Counted from the stretch's first letter, positions 45,458-55,003 are shown. The stretch is 64,000 nucleotides of DNA from CBIFVZ01 sp966185765 (GCA_966185765.1 CBIFVZ010000007.1:1-64000), one strand, 5' to 3'. Made by a program: numbers and translations. The notes: generated by a model not told the origin, from the letters alone.

Positions 45458-46626
45458 ATATTAAAGCTATTCCACCTCAGGCGAAGCGCTCATCGCCACC
45501 TTCTGTAGGGCTATGGTTTATCGCACTGGTTATTCTGCTGGCTTCAGGGGGGCTTATTTCACTGGTGCTTGCAAAAAATTACGACACACCAGTGCCGCTG
45601 GCGTTTATTTTGTTCATTTGCTTATTAATATGGTTAGTCCTTGCTTTCATACGTACGATTTATTATCTGTTGAATACTCTCTGGGCTGACAGCTTTGACA
45701 GGGCCCGCGAGGAAACATTATGGCACTATACGCAGCGCGGGCGCCGCACCCTGCAAATTCTTTGGAGCGAGTTTTATACTGAAAATTCTGCTTCTACCGC
45801 TGGTGTCTTTATTACGGGGAGTAGCCCTGTCAAAGCCAGACCAACATGGCAGGGCGAACAAAATGTTCGACACAGCCGTCTACCTTTTCTGCCAGGTTCA
45901 ACACCTGAAAGCACGTTTAATCCGCTCATCACTCTAATGATCGACTCTCTGGCAAAACCACTTTCTCTGCTGGCGGACAACGCGCCAATAGCGCTTCATA
46001 TAGAAGTCAACAGCATTCTCCTCGCCAGTCAGATTGAAGCGCTGGTGCTTGAAAACTGGTCGCGAGCAAAAATTCACCAGGCCCCTCATATTATCTACGG
46101 CAATGGTCTGGAGGACGTTGATAAATGGCTGGATGAGCGTGCTGAACAGCAGGCGCTATTGTTGGTGCTGGCGGTGCAGATTGCGCCAGATTCCCCGGCC
46201 GAAAAAGGGGAGTCCGTCACTATGCTACTGCTTGGTAATACTCTGACACAGCGAACGCTACAACCTTTTGCGCTGTTGCACCGCCCGCAGGCGTCATCGC
46301 CGGATGGATTAAATGAAGGTATTGAGCTGGCCGGATACTGGGCTGCACTGGATGAGCGCGCGCCAGAGCGTCTCTGGCTTGCCGGACTTTCTTCTCAACA
46401 GAAAGAAAAGGCAAACGGGGCACTGGGGGAGCCTTTGCTGAAGTCCGCTGCACAGGCAAATCATATCGTCGATCTGGATACTATGACTGGTTACACAGGC
46501 TGCGTCGCCCCCTGGCTTGCGATTGCCGCTGCCGCTCAGATGTCATGTGAAAACCGCTTACCACAGATTATTATTAGTGGTCACAGTAACGAAACGTTAT
46601 GGAGTACGGTGGTTTCACCCGCCTGA
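45448..46626 (+). CDS. Unknown T6SS-module protein with two N-terminal membrane helices
   Basis: A 392-residue protein that I do not recognise. Two hydrophobic helices lie at about residues 21-43 and 50-72, separated by a very short loop. A soluble domain of about 300 residues follows, with IALHIEVNSILLASQIEALV, LLLVLAVQIAPDSPAEKGES and a glycine-containing VDLDTMTGYTGCVAPWLAIAAAAQ near the end. The last part faintly recalls thiolase-fold proteins, but I would not assign it. The start has GGAAGGA in front and overlaps the upstream gene by 10 bases. Its place between the DUF6708 genes and the PAAR gene makes it part of the same transcript. Confidence 0.6.
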   Translation: MPVNIKAIPPQAKRSSPPSVGLWFIALVILLASGGLISLVLAKNYDTPVPLAFILFICLLIWLVLAFIRTIYYLLNTLWADSFDRAREETLWHYTQRGRRTLQILWSEFYTENSASTAGVFITGSSPVKARPTWQGEQNVRHSRLPFLPGSTPESTFNPLITLMIDSLAKPLSLLADNAPIALHIEVNSILLASQIEALVLENWSRAKIHQAPHIIYGNGLEDVDKWLDERAEQQALLLVLAVQIAPDSPAEKGESVTMLLLGNTLTQRTLQPFALLHRPQASSPDGLNEGIELAGYWAALDERAPERLWLAGLSSQQKEKANGALGEPLLKSAAQANHIVDLDTMTGYTGCVAPWLAIAAAAQMSCENRLPQIIISGHSNETLWSTVVSPA

Positions 46627-46661
46627 GACTGACGTTTAATAAAGGGAAGAGGAATAATCAA

Positions 46662-46940
46662 ATGGCTAAAGGATTCCTGTTATGTACTTTAGATAAAACC
46701 ACCTGCGGAGGGGTGATAATCGCTGGCGATGGTACGCGCCACAATCTGGGGCGAGGTTTTGCTCTGGAGCACGATCGCGTTAGCTGTGGCAAACATGTTG
46801 GCGAATTTTATATTGAAGGCGGTATACCAGGGCGACTGATTAATGGGCGTCGTATGGCGGGTACTCTGCACAGTAAAAGCGGCTGCCCGTGTCAGGCGCG
46901 TTTTATACCAGCGACCAGTAATGCCAGCTATGAGAATTAA
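46662..46940 (+). CDS. PAAR-like T6SS spike-tip protein
   Basis: A 92-residue protein beginning MAKGFLLCTLDKTTCGGVII, with GDGTRHNLGRGFALEHDRVSCGKH in the middle and a Cys pair in KSGCPCQ near the end. The glycine- and histidine-rich beta pattern and gene context fit PAAR or PAAR-like tip proteins, which sharpen the VgrG spike. It has no C-terminal toxin extension. GAAGAGGAATAATCAA lies before the ATG. It is the last gene of the module, 35 bases after the unknown protein. Confidence 0.72.
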   Translation: MAKGFLLCTLDKTTCGGVIIAGDGTRHNLGRGFALEHDRVSCGKHVGEFYIEGGIPGRLINGRRMAGTLHSKSGCPCQARFIPATSNASYEN

Positions 46941-47079
46941 CCTGTTGTACTTCTACATAAAGTATTATCAGGCGTGATTTCCCGCAGTGATAGCACTTAA
47001 GAGTACGCCAGCCTGTTACCCGCAGGCATAGATACGCGATGTGAAATGCTGCTTCCGCCAGCCAGCGAGCGCAGGAGCG

Positions 47080-48006
47080 TTACTCTTCTTCCTTTAACCG
47101 CGCCGCCGCCACGTCCGCCAGTACCGACAGTGCCAGCGAACGCGCATCCCGCGCCTTCGGAAAAAGCCCGATGGGGGCCTTAATGCGGTCAATCTCGTCG
47201 TCCCGCCAGCCAAGTTCGGTCAGCTTTTGCCTGCGCAGGCTGTGGGTGCGCTGGCTGCCCAGCGCACCGATGTAAAACGGGCTGGCCTCGCGCGCCGCTT
47301 GCAGGACGGGCAGCTCGCGGTGCAAATCATGTAACAGCAAAATAACCGCTGTATTGGTGTCTATCTGCCCCGTATCGCCTTCCTCAAAAGCGAGAACTTC
47401 ATAGCCTGCTGCCAGCGCGAGTTCGGTGGTCGCCAGCGCTTCGACAGACTGTCCGTAAATAATCAACCGCACGCCGGGGCGATAGCGGGTCTCGAAACCA
47501 TCACGATGCCAGCGCGCACGGGGCGACTGTGGCAGCACGTGCAGCGTTTGTGTGCGCGGCGAATAGCGCAGCCCGGCAGGCTGGCGCTGCTCAAGGCGGT
47601 TTAACACCGCCAGCAGCGGCTGCGCTGAGTGCAGCTTATGTATAGCGAGCGTAATGCCGCCGCCGCAGGGCAGCACAATATCAAACCAGGGCGAGTCCTG
47701 ACCATAACGCACGCAGCGGTCAACGCCGCTCCCAATCACCGCCATAGCCTCAAAGGCTACGGCGGCCTCAACGCAGCCGCCGGAAACAAACCCACAGTAC
47801 AGGCCATCGTCACGCACCGCCATGTGAGCGCCCAGCGGGCGCGCCGCGCCGCCGCGAATGTCAACCAGCGTGATAAGCGCCGCGCCTCTGCCGCCGGTTA
47901 ACGCCTCCAGTGCAAAGCGTAAAATCTCACGACTGTCGTCCGTGGCAAACGCCTGGCGCGGTGTTCTCTGGCTCTGGTCTGTCAGCCCGCCAACAGAAAG
48001 TGACAT
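47080..48006 (-). CDS. paoD: PaoD, XdhC-family molybdenum cofactor chaperone
   Basis: Cytosolic chaperone that inserts the molybdopterin cytosine dinucleotide cofactor into PaoC; it is not part of the final enzyme. It has 308 residues. XdhC family motifs: ALITLVDIRGGAARP, GFVSGGCVEAAVA and LPCGGGITLAI in the N-terminal half, and a Rossmann-like C-terminal half with YIGALGSQRTHSLR. It starts 9 bases after the paoC stop in the paoABCD operon. Confidence 0.93.
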   Translation of the reverse strand: MSLSVGGLTDQSQRTPRQAFATDDSREILRFALEALTGGRGAALITLVDIRGGAARPLGAHMAVRDDGLYCGFVSGGCVEAAVAFEAMAVIGSGVDRCVRYGQDSPWFDIVLPCGGGITLAIHKLHSAQPLLAVLNRLEQRQPAGLRYSPRTQTLHVLPQSPRARWHRDGFETRYRPGVRLIIYGQSVEALATTELALAAGYEVLAFEEGDTGQIDTNTAVILLLHDLHRELPVLQAAREASPFYIGALGSQRTHSLRRQKLTELGWRDDEIDRIKAPIGLFPKARDARSLALSVLADVAAARLKEEE

Positions 48007-48015
48007 TGCGCCTCC

Positions 48016-50214
48016 TTAAACCGCGTCCGGCAGGTCGCTGATAAGCTTATCAAGCGTGATGGGGTAATCGCGCACCCGCACGCCGGTGGCGTTATAGACT
48101 GCGTTGGCAATCGCGGCACTCACGCCGCACAACCCCAGTTCGCCGACGCCTTTGGCTTTCATTGGCGATGAAATCGGGTCCGTATCCTCAAGGAAAAGGA
48201 CCTCCTGCTCTGGCACGTCGGCATGAACCGGCACTTCGTAACCTGCCATATCGTGATTAACGAAATAGCCAAGGCGCGTGTCGACCGCCAGCTCTTCCAT
48301 CAGCGCCGCGCCGATTCCCATCGTCATTGCGCCAATGACCTGGCTGCGCGCGGTTATGGGATTAAGGATGCGTCCTGCTGCACATACGGCCAGCATCCGG
48401 CGTACCCGGACTTCGCCGGTTGCGCTGTCCACGCCGACCTCGACAAAGTGCCCGGCAAACGTAGACTGCTGATACTGCTCATCGAGATTGCCAAACTCAA
48501 TGCTGTCTTCTGCGGTTAACGTGCCGCTTGTTGCGGCATCACGAATATCTGCGCTGCGTTCGCCGCTGGTTATTTTGCCATCGCTGAACTGTGCATGGTC
48601 CGGTTCAAAACCGAGTTTTTCAGCAATGGCGTCGCGCAGCTTCACGCAGGCGGCATAGACGCCTGCGGTCGAGGTGTTTGCGCCCCACTGGCCGCCGGAG
48701 CCAGCGGAAACCGGGAACGCGGAGTCACCGAGGCGCACCTCTACCATTTCCAGCGGCACGCCGAGCATTTCCGCCGCCGTCTGGGCAATAATGGTGTAGC
48801 TCCCGGTGCCGATATCGGTCATGTCTGTTTCAACGGTGATATTCCCTTCACTATTAAGATGCACCCGAGCGCCGGAGGGGGCGAGCAGATTATTGCGAAA
48901 ACCGGCCGCCATGCCGATGCCAACCAGCCAGTGTCCATCCCGGACTTGACCAGGCGTGGCGTTGCGCTGCTGCCAGCCAAAACGTTCTGCGCCGGTTCGC
49001 AGACACTCAACGAGCTGGCGGCGTGAGAAAGGGCGCTTCGGATTAGCCGGATCGACCTGGGTGTCATTACGAATACGGAATTCGACAGGATCGATACCGG
49101 CTTTCTGCGCCATTTCATCAATGGCAATTTCAAGCGCCATCAGCCCTGGTGCTTCACCAGGGGCGCGCATGGCGTTACCTTCCGGGAGGTCGAGCGTTGC
49201 CAGCCGCAGCCCGGTATGGCGGTTTTCGCCCGCATAAAGCAGTTCGGTCTGCTGGACCGCCGTCTCTGGCGTGCCGCCGGGCAGGTTACCTGACCAGCTA
49301 TCATGAGCAATCGCGGTAATCTTGCCGTCTTTATCGGTACCAATACGGATATGCTGAATGGTGGCAGGACGGTGAGTGGTATTGTTAGGAATAGTCGGTC
49401 TCGGCAGCATGACTTTGACTGGGCGCTTTGCGGCGCGCGCGCCGAGTGCCGCCAGCAGCGCATCGCTTCGTAAAAACAGCTTGCCGCCGAACCCGCCGCC
49501 GATATAGGGCGAAATGATGCGAACATTTTCCGGCGGCAGCTTTAGCGTTTCAGCCAGATCGCTGCGACACCAGTCAATCATCTGGTTTGAGGTCCACACG
49601 GTAACCTTATCGCCTTCCCAGACCGCCATCGAGGCATGTGGCTCCATCGCCATATGGCTCTGGTCGGGAGTGGTATAGGTCGCGTCAAGCGTCAGGGGAG
49701 CGGCCGCGAAGGCGCTGGCGAAATCACCGGTATTTTTATCGGGTGTGTCCTCCGGTGGTTTACTGACAGCGGGTTTCTCCCCGGCCAGGCTGTAAGCCCC
49801 GCGTTCGCGGCGGTATTCAACCTGAACAAGCGCCGCTGCCGCACGAGCCTGTTCGAAGGTGTCGGCGACGACCAGCGCCACGGCCTGATGATAGTGTTCA
49901 ATCGTCGGGCCGCCCAGCAGCGTGGCGGTGTTCTTTTCGCCTTTACCCAGCGCCCCGGCGTTATTTGCGGTTAACACCGTCAGTACGCCCGGCGCGTTTT
50001 TCGCGGCGGTAATATCTATGGAGACGATGCGCCCTTTTGCGATTGCCGAGCCGACAACATATCCATACGCCGCATCGGGGGCTTTATCGTGCCATTCATA
50101 GGCATAGTGTGCGCGGCCTGTGGTTTTGTACGGGCCATCAATGCGGCTGTGAGGCTGACCGACGACCTTGAGCTGGTCAATGGGGTTTGTGCCTGCCGGC
50201 TTATCAAATTTCAT
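48016..50214 (-). CDS. paoC: PaoC, aldehyde oxidoreductase molybdenum subunit
   Basis: Large catalytic subunit of the periplasmic aldehyde oxidoreductase PaoABC (xanthine oxidase family), which oxidises aromatic aldehydes to acids. It has 732 residues, the E. coli length. SPYIGGGFGGK is a cofactor-binding block, and E692 in GVGELGLCG matches the catalytic glutamate. It has no signal peptide; the family is exported folded, as a complex, through the PaoA Tat signal. The gene begins 2 bases after paoB. Confidence 0.96.
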   Translation of the reverse strand: MKFDKPAGTNPIDQLKVVGQPHSRIDGPYKTTGRAHYAYEWHDKAPDAAYGYVVGSAIAKGRIVSIDITAAKNAPGVLTVLTANNAGALGKGEKNTATLLGGPTIEHYHQAVALVVADTFEQARAAAALVQVEYRRERGAYSLAGEKPAVSKPPEDTPDKNTGDFASAFAAAPLTLDATYTTPDQSHMAMEPHASMAVWEGDKVTVWTSNQMIDWCRSDLAETLKLPPENVRIISPYIGGGFGGKLFLRSDALLAALGARAAKRPVKVMLPRPTIPNNTTHRPATIQHIRIGTDKDGKITAIAHDSWSGNLPGGTPETAVQQTELLYAGENRHTGLRLATLDLPEGNAMRAPGEAPGLMALEIAIDEMAQKAGIDPVEFRIRNDTQVDPANPKRPFSRRQLVECLRTGAERFGWQQRNATPGQVRDGHWLVGIGMAAGFRNNLLAPSGARVHLNSEGNITVETDMTDIGTGSYTIIAQTAAEMLGVPLEMVEVRLGDSAFPVSAGSGGQWGANTSTAGVYAACVKLRDAIAEKLGFEPDHAQFSDGKITSGERSADIRDAATSGTLTAEDSIEFGNLDEQYQQSTFAGHFVEVGVDSATGEVRVRRMLAVCAAGRILNPITARSQVIGAMTMGIGAALMEELAVDTRLGYFVNHDMAGYEVPVHADVPEQEVLFLEDTDPISSPMKAKGVGELGLCGVSAAIANAVYNATGVRVRDYPITLDKLISDLPDAV

Positions 50215-50216
50215 GC

Positions 50217-51167
50217 TTATGCCCTCGCTTGCGTCAGTACAGAGGCCAGCGTGCGTTTAGCCAGCGTCAGCTTGAAAGTATTCTCAGGCGTCGGGTGGGC
50301 GCCTGCGAACAGCGCGTCATAGACCGCCTGTGCGCCGTGGGGGAGCTGGGCGTCTGCCTCCTGTTTTCGCCAGGGTTTATGGGCGACACCGCCAAGCGCG
50401 ACACGCCCGCTACCATCGGGTTGCACAATCGCCGCTACTGACACCAGCGCAAAAGCATAGGAGGCGCGGTCGCGTACTTTGCGGTAAATGTGCGTTCCGC
50501 CAGCAGGCGGCGGGAGCGTGACGGCGACAATAAGCTCACCGGGCGTCAGAGCAGTTTCGATATGCGGGGTTTTCTCCGGGGCGCGATAAAAATCGGCGAG
50601 GGGGATTTTGCGCGTCTCGCCACCGGGCGTTATCGTTTCCACTACCGCATCCAGCAGTTGCATGGCAACCGCCATGTCACTGGGATGGGTGGCGATACAG
50701 GCGTCACTTGCGCCGATGACCGCATGCTGGCGGCTAAACCCGTCAAGGGCTGCACAGCCGCTTCCGGGTAAACGCTTATTGCAGGGCTGGTTGGTGTCGT
50801 AAAAATAGGGACAGCGTGTGCGCTGGAGCAGGTTGCCCGCCGTAGTGGCCTGGTTACGTAACTGCCCGGAGGCCCCGGCAAGCAGCGCGCGTGAAAGTAC
50901 GCCGTAGTCCTGGCGTACGCGCGCATCGGCGGCGAGTGCGGTATTACGCACCAGCGCGCCCACGCGCAGGCCGCCATCGTCGGTCGCTTCAATGCGGTCC
51001 AGCCCAAGGTCGTTGACATCAATAAGGTGGGTAGGCGTCTCAATTTCCAGTTTCATTAAATCGAGCAGATTGGTGCCACCTGCGATAAATTTTGCCCCGC
51101 TGGTGCGCTGTGCGCTGGCTGCTGCTTCGGCAGGGGTAGAGACGCGTTCATAGGTGAAGGCTTTCAT
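50217..51167 (-). CDS. paoB: PaoB, aldehyde oxidoreductase FAD subunit
   Basis: FAD-binding subunit of PaoABC, 316 residues (E. coli about 318). The N-terminal FAD domain shows KFIAGGTNLLDLMK and GASGQLRNQATTAGNLLQRT. A cysteine-rich insert with C119, C129 and C138 (CPYFYDTNQPC, GSGC) fits the extra 4Fe-4S cluster known from E. coli PaoB. The start overlaps the end of paoA by four bases. Confidence 0.95.
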   Translation of the reverse strand: MKAFTYERVSTPAEAAASAQRTSGAKFIAGGTNLLDLMKLEIETPTHLIDVNDLGLDRIEATDDGGLRVGALVRNTALAADARVRQDYGVLSRALLAGASGQLRNQATTAGNLLQRTRCPYFYDTNQPCNKRLPGSGCAALDGFSRQHAVIGASDACIATHPSDMAVAMQLLDAVVETITPGGETRKIPLADFYRAPEKTPHIETALTPGELIVAVTLPPPAGGTHIYRKVRDRASYAFALVSVAAIVQPDGSGRVALGGVAHKPWRKQEADAQLPHGAQAVYDALFAGAHPTPENTFKLTLAKRTLASVLTQARA

Positions 51168-51853
51168 GATTTCTGCTCCCCGGCGGCCTCTTTAATGGCG
51201 GCAAGAATATTGGCGTAGGCACCGCAGCGGCAGATATTGCCGCTCATGCGTTCGCGGATTTCATCGCCGGATATTTCAGGTGGCGTCTCCAGACTGGGGG
51301 TCACATGACTTGGGATGCCGTCCTCTATTTCTTTAAGTACCGCCACTGCGGAGCAAATTTGCCCCGGCGTGCAGTAGCCGCACTGGTAGCTATCGTGCCT
51401 GATAAACGCAGCCTGCATGGGATGCAGGCTGTCAGGCGCACCCAGCCCTTCAATGGTGGTGATTTCCGCGCCCTGGTGCATGACCGCAAGCGTCAGACAG
51501 GCATTGAGTCTGCGACCATTGACCAGCACGGTACAGGCTCCGCACTGCCCATGATCGCACCCTTTTTTGGTGCCGGTCAGATGCAAGTTCTCGCGCAGTG
51601 CATCCAGCAGCGTAGTGCGGGTATCCACCTCAAGCTGGTGGTTTTTTCCGTTAACGTTGAGTGTTAACGGCATGGTCTGAGGTGGTGGCGTCACCGGGCG
51701 CTCGCCCTCGGCCAGTGCGGCGCCAGAATATACCGTCGCAGTTGCGGCCGTTGCAGCACTCACTTTCAGTAATGTGCGACGCGTTAGCCTGAAATCCTGT
51801 TGCGCGTTCTCGTCAGCCTGATTGTTTTCAGGAATATCGCCTTGGTTGCTCAT
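51164..51853 (-). CDS. paoA: PaoA, aldehyde oxidoreductase 2Fe-2S subunit with Tat signal
   Basis: Iron-sulfur subunit and export carrier of PaoABC. It has 229 residues, as in E. coli. A twin-arginine signal (TRRTLLKVSAA, residues 24-34) precedes a hydrophobic stretch to residue 48. The first 2Fe-2S cluster uses C99, C104, C107 and C119 (GCDHGQCGAC). The second uses C158, C161, C208 and C210 (QCGYC, ICRCGAY). Start ATG at 51853 is the first gene of paoABCD. Confidence 0.96.
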   Translation of the reverse strand: MSNQGDIPENNQADENAQQDFRLTRRTLLKVSAATAATATVYSGAALAEGERPVTPPPQTMPLTLNVNGKNHQLEVDTRTTLLDALRENLHLTGTKKGCDHGQCGACTVLVNGRRLNACLTLAVMHQGAEITTIEGLGAPDSLHPMQAAFIRHDSYQCGYCTPGQICSAVAVLKEIEDGIPSHVTPSLETPPEISGDEIRERMSGNICRCGAYANILAAIKEAAGEQKS

Positions 51854-52651
51854 GCCAGGCCTCCGGTAATCAAAAAAGAAAAAGAGAATGGGTTATAGTT
51901 ACGCAGACTTTTTTAAACAGTAAGCATAGACGCCCGGAGCGCTGGGATTATTCTTAAATCCCGAATAGCGCTATAAGTGAGGCTTATGAATGCGCCTGAA
52001 GGAGGGAAAAAGAGGATATAGGCATGCTTTGGTTTCAGGGCCGGCAGAGCGAGGCAATCACGCTGCCTGACGACGGTTCTTAACGCACTGGCTGGAGAGG
52101 CTGCCCCGTGAAATATGCCATTTTACGCAGGACGGATACATAAATAATGGTAACTTTTTTCGCCAGGTAATATATCTGGCGCGTGGATAAAAGTGAGTGC
52201 CGCTATTTTCGTTATGGTGATAACGATACTAATGCCTGTAACAATATAGCGTTATTTGTACTCATCGATATGGCGCTTGCGACATTTATGGAAGCACTAT
52301 TTATTAATGTGTGTCATTTCCGTTATTGGTACAGCAGGGTGAGAGGCATGAAAGTAATAACCGCTGCGATAAATGGGTGCCCGTAAAACGGCGGAAATAA
52401 CAAAAGGTAAAAACGGGCAGGGCATTCTCCTGTCGGGCTAAATAACGGTCTGTGTCACTTTAGCGTTTGACCAGGAGCGCACTCCCGGCGCGCAAGGGTT
52501 GGGTAAAATATATTCATTAGCGGTATTTGATGATAGTAAACGTAAGCGTTTCGCTGGTTGTTTTTAAGCCAGTCAAAATAAATCTTCCATACATTCAATC
52601 GATTCTGAAAAACGCTCTAAACGCATCTTGATCGTTCCCGCCACATAGTAA
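51854..52651. other. Interval between paoA and umuD
   Basis: About 800 bases, AT-rich in its right half, with the paoA promoter at the left end. An inverted repeat CGCCAG / CTGGCG occurs at 52161-52181. An 18-codon frame from 52024 and a 67-codon frame at 52183-52386 (GTG start) have no known relative and no good ribosome-binding site. I call no gene here. Confidence 0.6.
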
Positions 52652-52671
52652 TACTGTATATAAAACCAGTA
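52652..52671. promoter_or_regulatory. LexA box of umuDC
   Basis: TACTGTATATAAAACCAGTA, the E. coli umuDC operator with a single change (CCAG for ACAG). It lies 19 bases before the umuD start, so umuDC should be SOS-induced. Confidence 0.92.
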
Positions 52672-52689
52672 TTATATGGAAGCAGAATT

Positions 52690-53109
52690 ATGACGTTCTC
52701 TCATCTTTCCTCTGTCAGGGAAATCATCAGGTTACCGCTGTTTAGTGAGCGTATTCCCTGCGGTTTTCCCAGCCCGGCGCAGGATTACATTGAAGATGTT
52801 ATCGATCTTAACGCACTTATCGTTCAGCACCCCAGCGCGACGTTTTTCGTGCGGGCCAGCGGTGATTCCATGACTGGAGCGGGTATAGACGAAGGTGACC
52901 TGGTGGTCGTTGACCGCTCACTACGTGCAACGCACGGTGACCTGGTAATAGCCTATCTTGACGGCGAATTTACGCTTAAAGAGCTGCGCACGCGCCCGGT
53001 ATTACAGCTGGTGGCTCACAACGTTAACTACCCGCCAATTCGTATTCACAATGAAGATGAGCTGGAAATATTCGGCGTGGTGACATTTACCGTTAAGCCG
53101 CATAAATAA
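52690..53109 (+). CDS. umuD: UmuD, SOS translesion polymerase subunit
   Basis: LexA-like protein that cleaves itself on RecA filaments to UmuD', the accessory subunit of DNA polymerase V. It has 139 residues, the E. coli length. The cleavage site is C24-G25, and the serine/lysine dyad is S60 (ASGDSM) and K97 (FTLKELR). It is preceded by a LexA box and followed 2 bases later by umuC. Confidence 0.98.
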   Translation: MTFSHLSSVREIIRLPLFSERIPCGFPSPAQDYIEDVIDLNALIVQHPSATFFVRASGDSMTGAGIDEGDLVVVDRSLRATHGDLVIAYLDGEFTLKELRTRPVLQLVAHNVNYPPIRIHNEDELEIFGVVTFTVKPHK

Positions 53110-53111
53110 CC

Positions 53112-54374
53112 ATGATTGCCCTTATTGATGTGAATAATTTCTATACCGCCTGTGAGGCGGTATTCCGCCCTGAATTGCGGGAGCGGCCTGTGATTGTACT
53201 TAGCAACAACGACGGTTGCGTTATTTCCCGTAATCCGCTGGCTAAGCGTATTGGCATTAAAATGGCCGAACCGTTTTTTAAAATCCGCGAAACCATTGCA
53301 CGCTATAACGTACAGGTTTTCAGCTCTAATTATGTGCTGTATGGCGATATGTCCCGGCGGGTGATGACGATTCTGGAGGAGTTTTGTCCGGCCGTAGACC
53401 AGTATTCTATCGACGAAGCCTTTGTCAGTCTTAGCGGTATGGCGCGCATCACCAGTCTTGAAACGTTGGGGCATGAAATGCGTAATCGCATTCTGCAGTA
53501 CACCAGCCTGACGGTTGGAGTTGGCATCGCGCCGACCAAAACGCTGGCGAAGCTTGCAAACTATGCGGCTAAAAAGTACCCGCAAATGGGCGGGGTTGTT
53601 GATTTGTCCAGCCCGGAGCGCCAGCGCAGACTTATGGCAAAAACACCAGTTGAAGAAGTCTGGGGCGTCGGGCGCAGGCTCAGCAGTCGGTTGCAGGAAA
53701 TGGGTATTAAAACCGTCCTGCAACTGGCGGAGTGCGATATGTGGTTTATTCGCAAAAACTTCAGCGTGGTGCTGGAGCGTACGGTACGTGAACTGCGCGG
53801 TGAGCCGTGTCTGGCGTTTGAAGAGTTCGTGCCTGCAAAGCAGGAAATTATCAGCTCGCGTTCGTTTGGGGACCGGGTGACCGAGTATGAGCCGATGCGC
53901 GAGGCGGTCTGCGCCTGGGCGGCGCGTGCGGCAGAGAAGTTGCGCGTTGAGCGTCAGTACTGCCGCTATGTCTCGACTTTTGTTAAAAACAGCCCGCACG
54001 ATGCCGCAGAGCGCTATTACAGCAACAGCGCAGGCATACGCTTACAGACGCCGACGCAGGATACCCGAGACATCATTGCTGCGGCGGTGCGTGCGCTGGA
54101 TGCGGTGTGGAAGCCCGGGCCGCGTTACGTCAAAGTGGGTGTGATGTTGGGGGATTTCTTCAGCCAGGGCGTCGCGCAGCTTAACCTGTTTGACTCTTGT
54201 GGGCCGCGTGCCAACAGCGAAAAGCTGATGGAAACCATTGACACCATTAACCGTAAAGGCAGGGGAACGTTGTGGTTTGCCGGGCAGGGAACCGGCGAGC
54301 AATGGGCGATGCGGCGGGATTTTCTCTCGCCCTGTTATACCACCCGCTTTACCGATTTGCCGTGGGTAAAATAG
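53112..54374 (+). CDS. umuC: UmuC, DNA polymerase V catalytic subunit
   Basis: Y-family error-prone polymerase that copies damaged DNA with UmuD'2. It has 420 residues (E. coli 422). Catalytic acids are D6 (LIDVNNFYTACE) and D101/E102 (YSIDEAFV). A likely beta-clamp-binding motif QLNLF is near the C-terminus. The gene is directly downstream of umuD in one SOS operon. Confidence 0.97.
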   Translation: MIALIDVNNFYTACEAVFRPELRERPVIVLSNNDGCVISRNPLAKRIGIKMAEPFFKIRETIARYNVQVFSSNYVLYGDMSRRVMTILEEFCPAVDQYSIDEAFVSLSGMARITSLETLGHEMRNRILQYTSLTVGVGIAPTKTLAKLANYAAKKYPQMGGVVDLSSPERQRRLMAKTPVEEVWGVGRRLSSRLQEMGIKTVLQLAECDMWFIRKNFSVVLERTVRELRGEPCLAFEEFVPAKQEIISSRSFGDRVTEYEPMREAVCAWAARAAEKLRVERQYCRYVSTFVKNSPHDAAERYYSNSAGIRLQTPTQDTRDIIAAAVRALDAVWKPGPRYVKVGVMLGDFFSQGVAQLNLFDSCGPRANSEKLMETIDTINRKGRGTLWFAGQGTGEQWAMRRDFLSPCYTTRFTDLPWVK

Positions 54375-54588
54375 CCTTACTGTTTAACCTCAAGTGACTC
54401 ATGTCGGCGTTGCTCGACGGGATATTTTGTTATTTTAGCGATAAGCTGAAGATGAAATTAACCTTTTAGTTTATCGACGTTATTTTTTATCCATTCGTCG
54501 CAGGATTGCGATATGACGAGCGGCAGTCTACTCTGATTCATCGCTGCGACTCTGGCGTGATAATGAGCAGGAAAACAGGAGAAATGCC

Positions 54589-54819
54589 GTGCCACATATT
54601 GATATTAAATATTTCCCCCGAGACCTTTCTGAAGAACAAAAGCAGGCGCTGGCTGACGATGTTTGCGAGGCAGTGAAAAAGCATCTGCAGTCAAAAGACA
54701 GCGCACTCTCAGTCGCGTTAACCGAGGTCACGCCTGAAAACTGGAAGGCTGAGGTTTACGATCCGATCATTGTGCCTGCGCTCGATAAGCTTGTGAAAAA
54801 ACCGGGCTACACGATGTAA
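54589..54819 (+). CDS. pptA: PptA-like 4-oxalocrotonate tautomerase family protein
   Basis: Small tautomerase of 76 residues whose catalytic base would be the N-terminal proline (P2) after Met removal. It resembles E. coli PptA (YdcE) from MPHIDIKYFPRDL to VKKPGYTM. The start is GTG with ACAGGAGAA upstream. The natural substrate is unknown. It is followed by a strong terminator. Confidence 0.88.
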   Translation: MPHIDIKYFPRDLSEEQKQALADDVCEAVKKHLQSKDSALSVALTEVTPENWKAEVYDPIIVPALDKLVKKPGYTM

Positions 54820-54825
54820 TTCTCT

Positions 54826-54857
54826 GGCGGTGCATGTTGCATGCACTGCCGTTTTTT
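54826..54857 (+). terminator. Terminator of the pptA-like gene
   Basis: 11-bp stem GGCGGTGCATG / CATGCACTGCC (one G-U pair), then GTTTTTT. Confidence 0.9.
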
Positions 54858-55003
54858 CTGCCGGGAATAATCAGAAAACACATTCCTGTCGCTGAATAAA
54901 TAACCACCTGCCAGTTGAAATGCTGTAAACGCATTTGTTGCCATCTGCACGGTTGTTATACTGCTATGCGTTCGCCACACCGGTAGTTCAATAATGAGGT
55001 TGT

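Noticed and set aside
36490..46940. Prophage remnant
   Set aside because: VgrG and PAAR-like proteins resemble phage tail parts, but the adaptor, VasX-like and DUF6708 genes are T6SS-specific and no integrase, capsid or lysis gene is present.
48223..50441. Several plus-strand frames opposite paoC and paoB
   Set aside because: Antisense shadows of GC-rich genes; the minus-strand proteins are clear family members.
52183..52386. 67-codon frame between paoA and umuD
   Set aside because: GTG start without ribosome-binding site, no family resemblance, low coding character.
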